Source of the DNA: Dactylorhiza incarnata | Lineage: Eukaryota > Streptophyta > Magnoliopsida > Asparagales > Orchidaceae | DNA length: 64,000 nt | Assembly (NCBI GenBank): GCA_033032865.1 | Contig: JAWHQI010000202.1 | Span: forward strand, 1,116,001 to 1,180,000 | Direction: 5' to 3' | Shown here: in pieces, positions 43,151-53,811 of the stretch | Position numbering within the stretch: the stretch's first letter is position 1 | Layout of the letters: the number at the start of each line of letters is the position of its first letter | Program-made: the position numbers and the translations under genes | The notes under the pieces: generated by a model | What the model was told of the DNA's origin: nothing | Seen by the model: the letters and a program-made list of their open reading frames with translations, nothing else | The model's database searches: none

Positions 43151-43790
43151 ATGATAGGATGTCTTCTTTACTTAAGTGCATCTAGACCAGATATAATGTT
43201 TGCCATATGTTTATGTGCTCGCTTTCAAGCCAATCCAAAAGAATCTCATTTAAAAGAGGTAAAACGTATTTTTTGTTATCTATTAGGGTCATCTAAATTA
43301 GGATTATGGTACCCACACAATGATTCATTCACACTCCACGGCTATTCCAATTCGGACTACGCCGGGTGTTCACTAGATCGAAAAAGCACTAGCGGTACTT
43401 GTCACTTTCTAGGACCCACTTTAGTAGCTTGGTCTAGTAGGAAATAATCTTCAGTTGCACTCCCACCACGGAGGCCGAATATATCGCACTTGGTAGTTGT
43501 TGTGCACAAGCATTATGGATAAGTCAAACACTAGAGGATTTTGAATTTCATCTTAAAAACATTGATCTTAAATGTGACAACAAAAGTGCAATAGACCTCA
43601 CATATAATCCCGTACACCATTCTAGATCCAAACACATCGATGTACGTCATCATTTCATTAGGGATCACATTAAGAAGGAGCATGTAAAAGTAAGTTTCAT
43701 TGGCACGGACTCTCAACTCGCTGACATATTTACTAAACCTCTTCCCGATGCAAGATTTTGATTATTATGACTTGAGTTAGGTGTCCTAGA
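43151..43790 (+). pseudogene. SIRE-B reverse transcriptase end and RNase H
   Basis: The first 98 codons carry SASRPDIMFAICLCARFQ, VKRIFCYLLGSSKLGLWY and GYSNSDYAGCSLDRKSTSG (RNase H start). A TAA follows SSRK and a frameshift separates the continuation, which reads TTEAEYIALGSCCAQ, CDNKSAIDL and RSKHIDVRHHFIRDH, then LADIFTKPLPDARF and a stop. GSCCAQ and the order match the Sirevirus RNase H. It removes RNA from the RNA:DNA hybrid during replication; this copy is dead. Confidence 0.9.
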
Positions 43791-44760
43791 TCTTTTGAGT
43801 TAAAACACATTCACAAAACACAATTTTTGCTATTTTTAACCATCGAAAACATCTCCTAATTAAAAATCTAAAAATTTCAGCGTGAAACTACTATTGGGAC
43901 ACTTAATCAAGATCAACAATTAAAAATTTCAAAATCATAAAAAATCGTGTACTATTTCCCGCACTAGCGCTAACGCCGGCGCTAGCGTACTTACTCATTT
44001 TTCTGTATTTTTAAAATTTTGAAAAATTCCTAAAAATATATTAATTTATATGTACTATTTATTTTTGCACTTCTGACTCTATTTCATTTTTGAAAAATCA
44101 AATACAAAATTACAAAAGCCAAATTACAAAAAAAAATGTCTTGCTTTTTGTTTAAAGTCTATTATTATGCAAAAATCAAATACAAAAATACAAAAGCCAA
44201 ATTACAAAAAAAATTTATGTTTTGCCTTTTTGTTTTTGCCATTTGTTTAAAGTTTATGTCTTTTTTGCAAAAATCAAATACAAAAATATAAAACATTAAA
44301 ACTATAAAAAAAACTGTATGGTTTTTCCTATGAAAATCAAGCATGATTTAATCTATTCTTTAGAACTTCTATAATGTTGCAATTTATCTTCTCAAACTAC
44401 TTTAACATTGTTTTCATCATGCTTTGATATATCTATTAATATGTGCATCAAGTATCGTTTAAAAGTTGTGTAGTACTAAGCTTAGCATGCCTCTAAGTAT
44501 GAGTAAATGTTTTATGTTTGATAATGATCTTTATTCACTCACTTATTTTGGCATTGTCTACATATGTGTTTAATCCAAGAATGCTTGTGTATGTTTTGTA
44601 TTAGTACAATGAATTAAAATTGCACAAGTATCTTACCTACACTCCTTTATTTGCACTTTTAAAAATTAAGAAAAGTGGTTATCTTTCTCAGAAATTATAT
44701 TGGTTTGCAAAACATGTGTATTCGGAGAACTTTATACAAAACAAAAATCATAAACTAAAG
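43791..44760 (+). other. SIRE-B non-coding region with internal palindrome and A-rich direct repeats
   Basis: Holds CACTAGCGCTAACGCC/GGCGCTAGCG at 43962-43987, matching the U3 motif. Three copies of AAAATCAAATACAAAA occur at about 44095, 44170 and 44270, each followed by ACAAAAGCCAAATTAC or a variant. No coding. Confidence 0.6.
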
Positions 44761-45014
44761 TGACAAAGATAACTCCACCAAGCACTACTTGAACCTCCTG
44801 ATAAGTCTTAATAAGCGTTGTGAGGTTGAGCACCTTGGAAAGAATAGTAAAGTATCTTGTGCAAATCAAATCTTTCTTTCAAAATAAAAACCACTTACTC
44901 TTAAGTACACTGGATCACTAGTCTCAACATTAAAAATAAAATATGTGATCCCCCAAGCACTACTTTGCATCCTGATAAGTCTTAATGAGCATTGTGTGTG
45001 CAAAGCACCTTGGT
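44752..45014 (+). ncRNA. Duplicated stem-loop element of SIRE-B (candidate structured RNA)
   Basis: Module 1: outer CCAAG/CTTGG (44778-44782 with 44834-44838) and inner AACCTC/GAGGTT (44792-44797 with 44822-44827). Module 2: GGATCAC/GTGATCC (44912-44918 with 44945-44951), outer CCAAG/CTTGG (44953-44957 with about 45010-45014) and inner CTTTGCA/TGCAAAG (44963-44969 with 44999-45005). Compared with SIRE-A module 2 the inner stem has changed C-G to T-A and T-G to A-T with pairing kept. The loop CTGATAAGTCTTAAT is conserved. The upstream stem of module 1 is different here (ACTTTA/TAAAGT). Confidence 0.65.
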
Positions 45015-45659
45015 AGTTGTACATTTTTGTTTGTGCATTGAAGTGTGTGAAAGTAAAATTATTTGTGTTTTATTGTGCTCTTACTTTACATATTACTTGT
45101 ATTTTTGATTAAAACATTTGTTTACTCTACTCAAAAACACACTTTTGTGCACATCATTATCTTCCATAACACTTCTTCTCATGAGTATTGGATCCTAATG
45201 CTAATTCTATACTATTCTTTATTTATAAAATGCACTAGATAACCTAGCATGCTCTCTACAATGTTTAGTATGTTTTGAAATTATGAATTAACATAACATT
45301 GTAGTACTATCTTTTTGATAACATTATTTCATGCTTGGTTACTTTATTATTGAATTTAACGATTGTATTTGAACAATGATTTACGAAACATCTTCTTTAT
45401 AAAATTAAACTCCTATATTTTTTTTAATTATCATGTCTTACAAAAGATGTTTGCTTATATCTTTTCTAAGTCTTCCGCAAATTTATATTTACCTTGTATT
45501 TGTTTATGCTACAAACTCTGATTTATGAAAATATTGTGATCTCAAACTCTGATCTATTTCAATGAAAAGAATTCTAAAAATCCTTATCATTTCCTTCTTT
45601 ACAAGCTCGATCATGCCTTTATCTTATTGTCAACTTATAAGTGGTGTCTCCTTACCCGC

Positions 45660-45932
45660 TTTTGCTAATAACAAAAGGGGGAGAACTAACATGATAAATA
45701 TAATCTGCTATCAAAATATAAAACCAACATGCTTAATTAAGATGATAGCTTACATATTAGGGGAGCATTCACTTAGGGGGAGCATGTATTTAGGGGGAGC
45801 AATTCTATATGCTAAAATCGAAAATTATCCTAAGTCATCACTCTCACACACGCACAAGTATGTTTCTTCATGCTTATATATTAATGCTCTGATTTATCAT
45901 TAATGGATTTGTTATTATCAAAAGGGGGAGTT
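45660..45932 (+). other. Multiple polypurine tracts of SIRE-B
   Basis: AAAAGGGGGAGAAC near 45673, AGGGGAGCA near 45760, AGGGGGAGCA near 45775 and 45792, and AAAAGGGGGAGTT just before the LTR, the same layout as in SIRE-A. Confidence 0.9.
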
Positions 45933-47189
45933 TGTTGGAACATGGTCTTCCGCATCTCCTAGGTTTGATAATAACAAATCCTATGTGTATTTGATCTTGT
46001 GTGTTTAAGTGTGCAGGATAACAAAGTCCACATGACTCAAGGATTACATAAGAAGGTTGCCCCCAAAGTTGTGCCATCAAATCCAAAACACCTACTAGCG
46101 CTGGCGGTAGTACTAGCGCAGGCGCTAGCTGTTGTTCAACGAACTGTTAGCGGTGCTCGACGAAATGCTCATAATGGCGTTCGACAAAAATTCGTTCGAC
46201 AAATTCTTAGCGGCGTTCGATGAAATCTCGTTCGACGAAAATTCGTTCGACAAGCTCTTAGCGGCGTTCGACGAAATCTCGTCCGACGAAATATTAGTTT
46301 AAGCGTAATTGCCTGGAGAACTTATAGAAGCAGATAGCTCCAGGCGATATCCGATAGCGCATGCGATAGTGAGGAGCACAGTAGGCAAGAGTGAATTGTT
46401 TCCTCGGATTGAAGATTCTGCCGCGCAGAATGTGTCCTAATATGGGATAGCGCCGACGGTACCACTAGCACAGGCGCTAGCGCGGAGGCTATAAATAGGA
46501 CTCCTCTTCTCTCGTTTCAAACAGACATTACTGAGATCAGAGAGAGAGGTAGAGTGACAGAATTCCAGAGGCTATCTTGGCTGAAAGTTGATGTCCTACC
46601 AAAGTGCTGCAAACTTCTGAAGGAGAATCTCATCACGCCGGATCCAAACGAAGTCCACTTCTACAACGCTTATTCTACAGCGGATCTTCGTCTCCAACTT
46701 CAGAAGTTCATCAAGAGGGAGTTTTTATTTATTTCCATTTCATATTCTTCTTATAAATGGTTAGTGAAATCTCCTCGTGTTGGCGACTAGGTCTGGGTAG
46801 GACTTAGGGGGAAACTCGCCTCGTGTTGGCGACTAGATCTAGGCTAGGTCTAGGGGGTGCTCGAGGCCACATCCGGGAGGGGTTGGCTAGAGCGGCTTGA
46901 GGCCGAATCGAGGGAGGATAGGCTAGGGCCACTGATTCGTGGGGATGCGAGTCGGGATAGAAAACAAAAAGAGTTTACTATTCATCGCCATCGATTTCTA
47001 GCGTTATAGAAGTCATTTTTTGTAAAACCGTATTTGATATTAATAAAGCATGTCTTTACTTTATTTCAATTGTTTTACTTGACTTCTTATTGTCTTTTGT
47101 CTTGCACTATTACAAAGCTTTTCAAAATATCACTAAAGTGTTTAAAACCCTTATTCACCCCCCCTCTAAGGGCGCCTACCGATCCAACA
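45933..47189 (+). repeat. SIRE-B 3' LTR (1,257 bp)
   Basis: TGTTGGAACATGG...CGATCCAACA. It shares the frame of the SIRE-A LTR, including TATA box 46489-46498 and the GTGTTGGCGACTAG pair (about 46777 and 46823), but carries an additional TTCGACGAA array at 46133-46300. Confidence 0.92.
46133..46300. repeat. TTCGACGAA array in the SIRE-B U3
   Basis: About eight copies or variants of GTTCGACGAA or GTTCGACAA alternate with CTCTTAGCGGC and ATCTC spacers. The block is absent from both SIRE-A LTRs. It lies between two CTAGCGC-type palindromes, as if added to the older array. The same core builds the G2 U3 array. Confidence 0.9.
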
Positions 47190-48157
47190 CCTCTTACCGA
47201 TCTGCATGGAAACGGGTTCGGTTCAGCTTTGCTCGTACTCTAACCGTCGCGATCTATCGCACGACGCGGGTACGGCTTCACCTCGGCCCGTAAGGGTACT
47301 ACAACAAGTGCCCACAAAATTTAGCTACGCATCCAATCCTTTCACTCGTTCTTAGACTTCGCAAATAACAACCAAGAAGGAGGTACAAGACCACTCCTCT
47401 TCAAATATAGTGGTGAAGGTTTGCATTCAACCACCGAAGCAAGGGGCTTCGGTTAGGCTCTCAAAAGGCACCTAAAACTCAAGTCCCGCAACACAATAGA
47501 AGATCCCACGGAGACATTCTCCGACACGCATTCTAGGATTAACCTAAATGCAACGTCGTAATCCAAGCATCACCGATCCAGGCTCACTGCCACGAATAAG
47601 CTTCACAGAAAATGCCTAAATCCGCACGACTACCGGATTTCTAAATGCAATATGCCGGGGATGGACACAATCGACCCGGAGTTCCGAAGAACTAGAGGAA
47701 ATACTACACTTCACCCATTTGGTGAAAGGGGTTCCTCATGCAAGCATAGAAAAAGGAATGAGAGGACAAAACACGTCCTAAGACCAGGAGGAAGGATCGT
47801 TACCCTTGGAGCTTTCTTCTTCGCCATAGATCTGAGAATTCACTCGGATAGAAAGAACCACAACAGGCTGCTCTTTCCAGATCTGAAAACGGCTCGCAAT
47901 TCAGAGCTCCGAAGCTCCGGCAATGGCAGAAGAAGCTTCGATCTTCTTCCTCGTTGTCGTTGTTCTTCCTCGGCTTCCGTCTTTTTCATGCATGAAGAAG
48001 ATAAAGATTATAAGTAAAAGAGGATATATATACCCCTCTGGAAAAACCCTATGATAACCTAGAAATAAATCCAGGCTCTTGGATTTAAGGCCCTAGATCT
48101 GACGACTATAATTAAGAAGTCACGGGTCTGTTATTTCGCAAATCACCGAACTATAAC

Positions 48158-48637
48158 AGCGTTCGACGAACAGCTTTAAGACTGCGTTCGACGAATGGCA
48201 GTTAAGTTGCGTTCGACGAATGCTAATAAACTGCATTCGACGAACATCTATAAACCTGCGTTCGACGAATGGCAGTAAAGCTGCATTCGACGGACAGCTA
48301 ATAAACCTGCGTTCGACGAACGGCTGCCTGCTTTCGACGAACGACTGCCTGCGTTCGACGAACGGCTAATAAACCTGCGTTTGACGAATGGCAGTAAAGC
48401 TGCGTTCGACGAACAGCTAATAAACCTATGTTCGATGAATGGCCTCCTGCGTTCGATGAACGGCTGCCTGCGTTCGACGAACAGCTAATAAACCTGCGTT
48501 CGACGAATGGCTGAAATGTTGCGTTCGACGAACGACTAACTAAGTTCGACGGACGAACGGCTGCCTGCGTTCGACGGGCGAACGGCTGCCTGCGTTCGAC
48601 GGACGAACGGCTGCCTGCGTTCGACGAACGGCTGGCT
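48158..48637. repeat. GCGTTCGACGAA array in the G2 3' U3
   Basis: More than fifteen units of GTTCGACGAA with 10-20-bp spacers such as CGGCTGCCT, CAGCTAATAAACCT and TGGCAGTAAAGCT. TTCGACGAA is a 9-bp palindrome around a central base. The counterpart in the 5' LTR lies at 55863-56337 with a different number and order of spacer types. The repetitive minus-strand frame at 48298-48645 is only this array translated. Confidence 0.95.
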
Positions 48638-48653
48638 AAATGCATTTCTTTTT

Positions 48654-48822
48654 CCCGAGAACTGGCACTGCCTGCCCTTTCTGATTTCTCGAGAAGTATA
48701 ATTCCTGTATATTAATTTCTCGAGAGCTATAATTCATGTTTATTAATTCTCGAGAGTATAATTCTTGCCTTTTAATTTCTCGAGAAGTATACTTCAGCCT
48801 TCTGATTTCTCGAGAAGTATAC
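48654..48822. repeat. TTCTCGAGAA palindrome array in the G2 3' U3
   Basis: TTTCTCGAGAAGTATA and variants recur about every 33-36 bp, five to six times, next to the LTR end; the counterpart in the 5' LTR is at 56354-56519. TTCTCGAGAA is a perfect 10-bp palindrome. Confidence 0.92.
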
Positions 48823-48850
48823 TTTCTGTTTTGGAAATTGGGGTGTTACA

Positions 48851-48870
48851 AATCTCCTCTCCTTTAAGGA
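48851..48870 (-). other. Polypurine tract of G2
   Basis: Minus strand TTAAAGGAGAGGAGATTTG abuts the 3' LTR. Confidence 0.8.
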
Positions 48871-48884
48871 ATTTCATCCCGAAA

Positions 48885-49902
48885 TTACGAAAACAACAGC
48901 AACAGAAATAAAATGTACCTGAGAGAAAAAGCTCGGGGGTACTCCGCAAGCATTGTTTGCTCTCTTTCCCAAGAGAGTTGCTCTCTTCCGCAATTATTCC
49001 AATGGACCTTCACCATCCGTATGGACTTGTTCTGCAACTGCTTTACTTCTGTGTCTTCGATGCGAATGGGCTTGACTTCCGTCGTTAGCCCACCATCTAC
49101 CGACACTTTGCTGACCGCAACAACATGAGTAGGCTCTTTCACAGCCTTCCGCAACACAGAAATGTGAAATACACATGTAGCCCGCTTAGCTCCGATGATA
49201 GAGCAAGCCGGTAAGCAGCTTCACCAATGCGCTCCAAGATCTCGGACGGTCCAAAGTATCTCGGACTTAGCTTTTTCAAGCGTTGGATCCTCGATACTCC
49301 TTTGAACGGTTTGATCTTTAGTAAACCCAATCACCAATGGTGAACTCGACGTTCCGGTAATTTGCATTGTAATACTTGTCTGCCTATCCTGGGCAATGAG
49401 CAATTGCTCTCGTATTGCCTGGATTGATGTATTTGCTTCATCCACGTCCTTGCATTTCAACAACTTCATGTCGCCCGTTTCAGCCCAAGCCAACGGTGTA
49501 CGACATTTTCTACCATAAAGAGCCTCGAAATGTGCCATCTGTATACTTGCTTGGTAGCTAGTTGTAGGCAAACTCAATCATATAGAGATGATCTTCCCAT
49601 TTATTTCTGAAGTCCAGGGCGCACATCCTTAGCATGTCTTCCATCGTCCTATTGTTCCTTTCGGTCTGTCCATCCGTTTACGGGTGGAAGGCCGTGCTAA
49701 ATTTTAGCTTGGTACCCAATAATTGATGAATCAGCCTCCAATCGTTCGATGTGAACCGCCCATCATGATCGCTCACGATGCTACGGGGAACCCCGTGCAA
49801 CCGTACAATATTATCAACATATAACTTTGCTAGCTTTTCCACGGAGTCGTCTTTCCGGTTCGAAATAAAGTGCGAAACTTTCGTCAATCGATCTACGATC
49901 AC
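48885..49902 (-). pseudogene. G2 integrase core, GPY/F region and chromodomain end
   Basis: The catalytic core continues from the upstream segment. MIVDRLTKVSHFI and IVSDHDGRFTS (second catalytic D) are intact. After FHP a stop occurs and the glutamate region reads TDRPKGT, so the catalytic E is lost. A frameshifted stretch then gives SYQASIQMAHFEALYGRKC, GDMKLLKCKDVDEA, KGVSRIQRLKKLSPRYFGP, the HVVAV linker and IRMVKVHWNNCGREQLSWE (chromodomain-like end). Inactive through both frame damage and loss of the catalytic residue. Confidence 0.92.
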
Positions 49903-51014
49903 TCAGATGGCGTCGTTTCCATGTTGCGATCTCGGCAATCCATGCACGAAATCCATAGAAATATCGTCGAACTTCCATTCCGGGATCGGTAAATACTTTA
50001 GAAACCCACCAGGTCTTTGACATTCAGCCTTCACCAACGCGCAAGTGTGACACTTGGCCACGTAGAGTGCAATGTCTTTCTTCATTCCTGGCCACCAAAA
50101 GAGCTTCTTCATATCCATGTACATCTTTGTGCTCCTAGGGTGGATCGAGTACTTGGTAAAGTGAGCCCCGTACATCAATTCCGCCCGCAATGTACCAACA
50201 TTTGGGATGCACAATCTGCCATTTTTCCACATAAGATCATCTTCGAAGGAGAAATCAGCGTTTGACCCATCCACAGTCTCCGCTTTATATCGCTTCATGC
50301 TCGTATCCAGCTCCAATGCTTGTCGAACTTGGTCGGCGAGGTCGTATTGAACCTTTGTCCAGTTCAAACATGCTGAAGGAGACGCTCTTCTATCGACACA
50401 AATGATCTCCAAGGCTTCTAGCTCCCGGATTAGACGCTCATCATACATCAAAATCCAGTTTGCCTGTGCAGGAGCCCGACGACTCAACGCGTCCGCAACC
50501 ACATTTCCTTTCCTAGGAGTGTATCGAATGTCGAAGTTGTAGTCCCCAAGGAACTCCATCCACCTCCTTTGTCGCATATTCAACTCCTTCTGATCAATCA
50601 GGTACTTGAGGCTTTTGTGGTCCTTAAAGATGTTGATCTTCACGCCATACAAGTAGTGCCTCCAAAGTTTAAGAGAAAATACCACGACCGCTAGCTCCAA
50701 ATCATGGACCGGGTTGTTCCTCTCATGTACCTTTAACTGACATGAGCCATAGGCAATTACATTTTCGAACTGCACCAGAACGCAACCCAAGCCACTCCCC
50801 GAGGCATCGCTATATATTTCGTAACCTTCTGTTCCACATGGCGAGCATAGATGGGCGCCGTGGTCAGACGGCTCTTCAGTTCCTCAAAAGCTCATGCGCA
50901 CTCTGGTGACCAAACGAACTTATGATCTTTCCTAGTCAGTTTAGTGAGAGGAACTGCAATCCTCGAGAAGTTTTCCACAAAGCGCCTATAATAGCCGACA
51001 AGTCCTAAGAAACT
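49903..51014 (-). pseudogene. G2 RNase H and integrase N-terminal part
   Basis: Reading from 51014, [13 protein letters not shown] and [10 protein letters not shown] lead, after stops, into a 295-codon open part (50790-49903). It has [29 protein letters not shown] and DALSRR (RNase H), then the integrase zinc motif: H in [12 protein letters not shown] and C in [12 protein letters not shown]. The first catalytic aspartate follows in [12 protein letters not shown]. The zinc-binding HHCC set is complete. The frame stops after HGNDAI where the core continues. Confidence 0.92.
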
Positions 51015-51623
51015 TCAGACTTCCGCTACATTTTTCAACACAGGCCATGCTCGGATTGCCTCTATCTTTGAAGGATCGACTGCTATTCCTTCCCCACTAA
51101 CAACATGACCAAGGAATGCTACTGATGATAGCCAGAACTCGCACTTGGAGAACTTGGCATATAGCTGATTCTTTCTCAAGGTGCTCAAAACTGCGCGCAG
51201 ATGCTCTGCATGCTCCTCTTCTGACTTAGAGTATACCAAAATGTCGTCAATGAAGACGATCACAAAGTGATCCAAATACTCTTGGAATGTTCTATTCATT
51301 AAGTCCATGAATACCGACGGTGCATTAGACAGACCGAACGGCATAACTGTGAATTCATAGTGCCCAAAGCGGGTACTGAACACTGTCTTTGGAATGCCAC
51401 AGTCCCGAATACGAAGCTGATAATAGCCGGACCTTAAGTCTAGCTTAGAGTATACCGTCGACCCAACCAGTTGGTCGAGTAAGTCGACGATTCTTGGAAT
51501 CGGATTACGGTTCTTCTCGGTCATCTTATTCAACTCTCGATAATCAATACATAGACGCAAGCTCTCATCCTTCTTTTTCACAAAGAGGACCGGTGCACTC
51601 CAAGGTGATGAACTTGGACGTAC
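51015..51623 (-). pseudogene. G2 reverse transcriptase core
   Basis: An open stretch contains [29 protein letters not shown] (first catalytic D), [19 protein letters not shown] and [14 protein letters not shown] (FIDD, the Gypsy form of the YxDD box), then FLGHVVS. The catalytic residues are intact. A stop at about 51624 separates it from the linker and another follows NVAEV. It copies the element RNA into DNA inside the particle. Confidence 0.95.
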
Positions 51624-52311
51624 CTAGCCTTGCTCTAGCAGCTCTTGCAATTGAACCTTCAGTTCTGCCAATTCCTTTGGCGCTACTCGATACGGTGAGC
51701 GTGTTGCAGGCTTGACACCTGGCACCAGCTCAATACAGAAATCAATCTCTCGCTGAGGCGGAGCCCCAGGGAGTTCGTTAGGAAACACATCGGCATACTC
51801 CGCTACAACTGGGACATCACTTAAACCGCGCTTTGGCTCCGAAGCCTCCAACAAGGTGAAGAACAACTCCGCGCCCTTTCTCACCGCCTTAACCACCTGG
51901 AGAGCAGACATCCGCGTCTTTCTCGCTCCTCGCATACCCGCGAACGTGGTTTTGTCCCCGGTGTTCTTTCTCAGGGTGATATCCATTGAATGTCAATCGA
52001 TGCATGCATGCTCGCTGCTCCGAGAGCCAGTCCATGCCGAAGATTACGTCAAATTCAGCTAACGGCAATAACGATGCTTCCAAGTCGAAGTCTTGATTTC
52101 CAATCCGCACCTTCACACGACTCTTCCTATCCGCACCCATGCGAGATCCATTGGGTAGCACTACCTCCAATATATCTTCTACTAAGGTAGACGGAACTCC
52201 GATTCGCATCACAAAGTCCTTAAATAGAAAAGAGTGTGATGCACCCGTATCAAATAGAGCTCTCTCCGGATAGTTGAAAATTAGGATGAAACCTAATTGC
52301 ACACAAATCAA
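51624..52311 (-). pseudogene. G2 protease and linker
   Basis: ALFDTGASHSFLF has the DTGA active-site motif, and FDVIFGMDWLSEQRA is the conserved protease end. A frameshift near 51950-51990 leads into the linker (YADVFPNELPGAPPQREID and LVPGVKPATRSPYRVAP), which normally joins protease to reverse transcriptase. The aspartic protease would cut the gag-pol polyprotein. Confidence 0.92.
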
Positions 52312-52355
52312 ACATAAAGTCGCACAACAGTATCAATCATAAATAGCTGTAAAAG

Positions 52356-53588
52356 CTAACTTCTAATCCATACCTGTGACGACATCAGTTTGTCGTATGG
52401 CTTCTTGCTGGCCAAGCGAGTAAACTCTCGGTTGGGTTGGAATATGCTGGGAAGCAGAAGACTCCGAAGCTTTGCCCTTTTCTGCATGACCCGTAGCACG
52501 AGCATAGTCCATCGCTCGGTTTTCTGGTCTCGGGGGACCACTGCGACACACACGTGTTTTGTGTCCCACCTTTCCGCAAGTGAAACATGTTGTTGAACCA
52601 TGTGCAGTCGTAGCTCCCGACATGTTTGAGAGAGTTGGTTTTGCAGGCTTGAACTTCCTTTTGTTCCTCCTGAACTCAGATTTGGATTGAGAGGTCGGCG
52701 CATGAAATTAGGGTTTCTTTGCCACACCCTTTGCTTGCAATCTCTTCATGTCCAACTCCATAGATCTGGCGGTTTGCACCATCATATGGAAGCTAAACGT
52801 CATTGGGCCTGCAAGGAGCAGCCTCAACTCATCTCGAAGACCTTCATAAAATGTGTTCATCTTCGTTTCCTCATCTTCCACCAAATACCCCGCATAGCGG
52901 CCCAGTCTAGTGAACTCGTGCAAGTACTCGTCCACTGAGCTATCGCCTTGAGTTAACTTCAAGAACTGGTTCTGCAATGCGATGCGTTCGGAGAGGGAAT
53001 ATACCTCTGGAGGAACGACTTTGAGAACTCCGCCAAAGTGATCTCGGTATTATCTCTACCACCAAACTTATGCACTTCTTGCTCATCCCACCATAGCGCT
53101 GCTTCTCCATTAAGGAGGAAGGTGGCTAGGGTGACCATCATGGATTCTTCCATCGCTGTCGCCTTTAGAGCTTTTCTAATTATTGACAACCAGTCCTCTT
53201 CCTCCGTTGGGGATCCGGTCCCCAAAAAGGTTGGAGGATGGAAGCTTAGAAATTGTTGAAGTTGTTGATCACACGCTCGCGCAACATCTACTCGCTCTAC
53301 TCGACGTTCCACCCTTGGCTCCACCGCAGGTTCCACTACAGCCATTGGTACAGGGATCTCCACCCTCGGTTCCACTGCAGGTTCCACTACGGCAGCTGCC
53401 ACCAGGGCCACATCCGGAGTAGGCGTAGCAGGATGTGCAAGCCTTTGAGGTTGAGTGTTGATCATCGCAAAGACCGCTTCAACGATTAACCTGATCATCT
53501 CAGCAAGAGTGGTCGTTGGTACCTCAACAGACGCACTACTTTCAGCAGTGTTACGGGGTTGAGACTGCCCCGCACCACTCCTAGTCAC
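52356..53588 (-). pseudogene. G2 gag
   Basis: ATG at 53588 begins the frame 223 bp after the primer site. A low-complexity segment with duplicated VVEPAVEPRVE units is followed by capsid motifs (HPPTFLGTGSPTEEEDWL, NGEAALWWDE, EFSKSFLQRY). A shift near 52970 continues in the next frame (FLKLTQGDSSVDEYLHEF and GLRDELRLLL). The zinc knuckle CFTCGKVGHKTRVC (CCHC) lies at about 52550-52590, after another shift. Forms the particle and binds RNA when intact. Confidence 0.92.
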
Positions 53589-53811
53589 CTATAATTGTGA
53601 AAGACACAATTTAGTGACTGAAAACAAGGCAAACATCAATCATGGAACGCTCAGGTTCCGCAAACAAGTATATATTTCCATTCCTAAGTGGACATTCTTA
53701 ATAGTTTTTATCGTTTTAGGTGAGCGCACATCCCGTGCACACCACCCCTTAAAAGGAATTCATCCTGAATTCGATAGACTATGGATCGATGCCCTAAGTC
53801 CGATACCAAAT
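53589..53811 (-). other. G2 leader with primer-binding site
   Basis: Minus strand TTTGGTATCGGACTTAGG directly follows the 5' LTR, a diverged iMet site identical in type to that of G1. Confidence 0.85.

Larger units (their letters stand above)
43150..47189 (+). mobile_element. Sirevirus SIRE-B, 5'-truncated, complete 3' LTR
   Basis: It starts abruptly inside reverse transcriptase/RNase H at about 43150. The 3' non-coding region follows, with the same palindrome, stem-loop and polypurine blocks as SIRE-A. It ends with a full LTR 45933-47189. The LTR abuts the interrupted G2 LTR, so SIRE-B inserted into G2 and later lost its left part together with about 1.1 kb of the G2 LTR. Confidence 0.88.
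47190..48850 (-). repeat. G2 3' LTR, U5 end missing
   Basis: It aligns with 54893-56550 of the 5' LTR. Right end GGGGTGTTACA at 48850. TATA box on the minus strand at 48022-48033. U3 holds two palindromic arrays. Confidence 0.92.

Noticed and set aside
48158..48645. CRISPR-like regular array
   Set aside because: The repeat is only about 10 bp, spacers are themselves repeated, there are no cas genes, and it lies in the U3 of a plant LTR with a counterpart in the second LTR.
48298..48645. Repeat protein rich in S, N and R (RSSNAGSRSSNAG type), also at 55977-56345
   Set aside because: It is the translation of the TTCGACGAA array; the two LTR copies have different unit numbers and frames.
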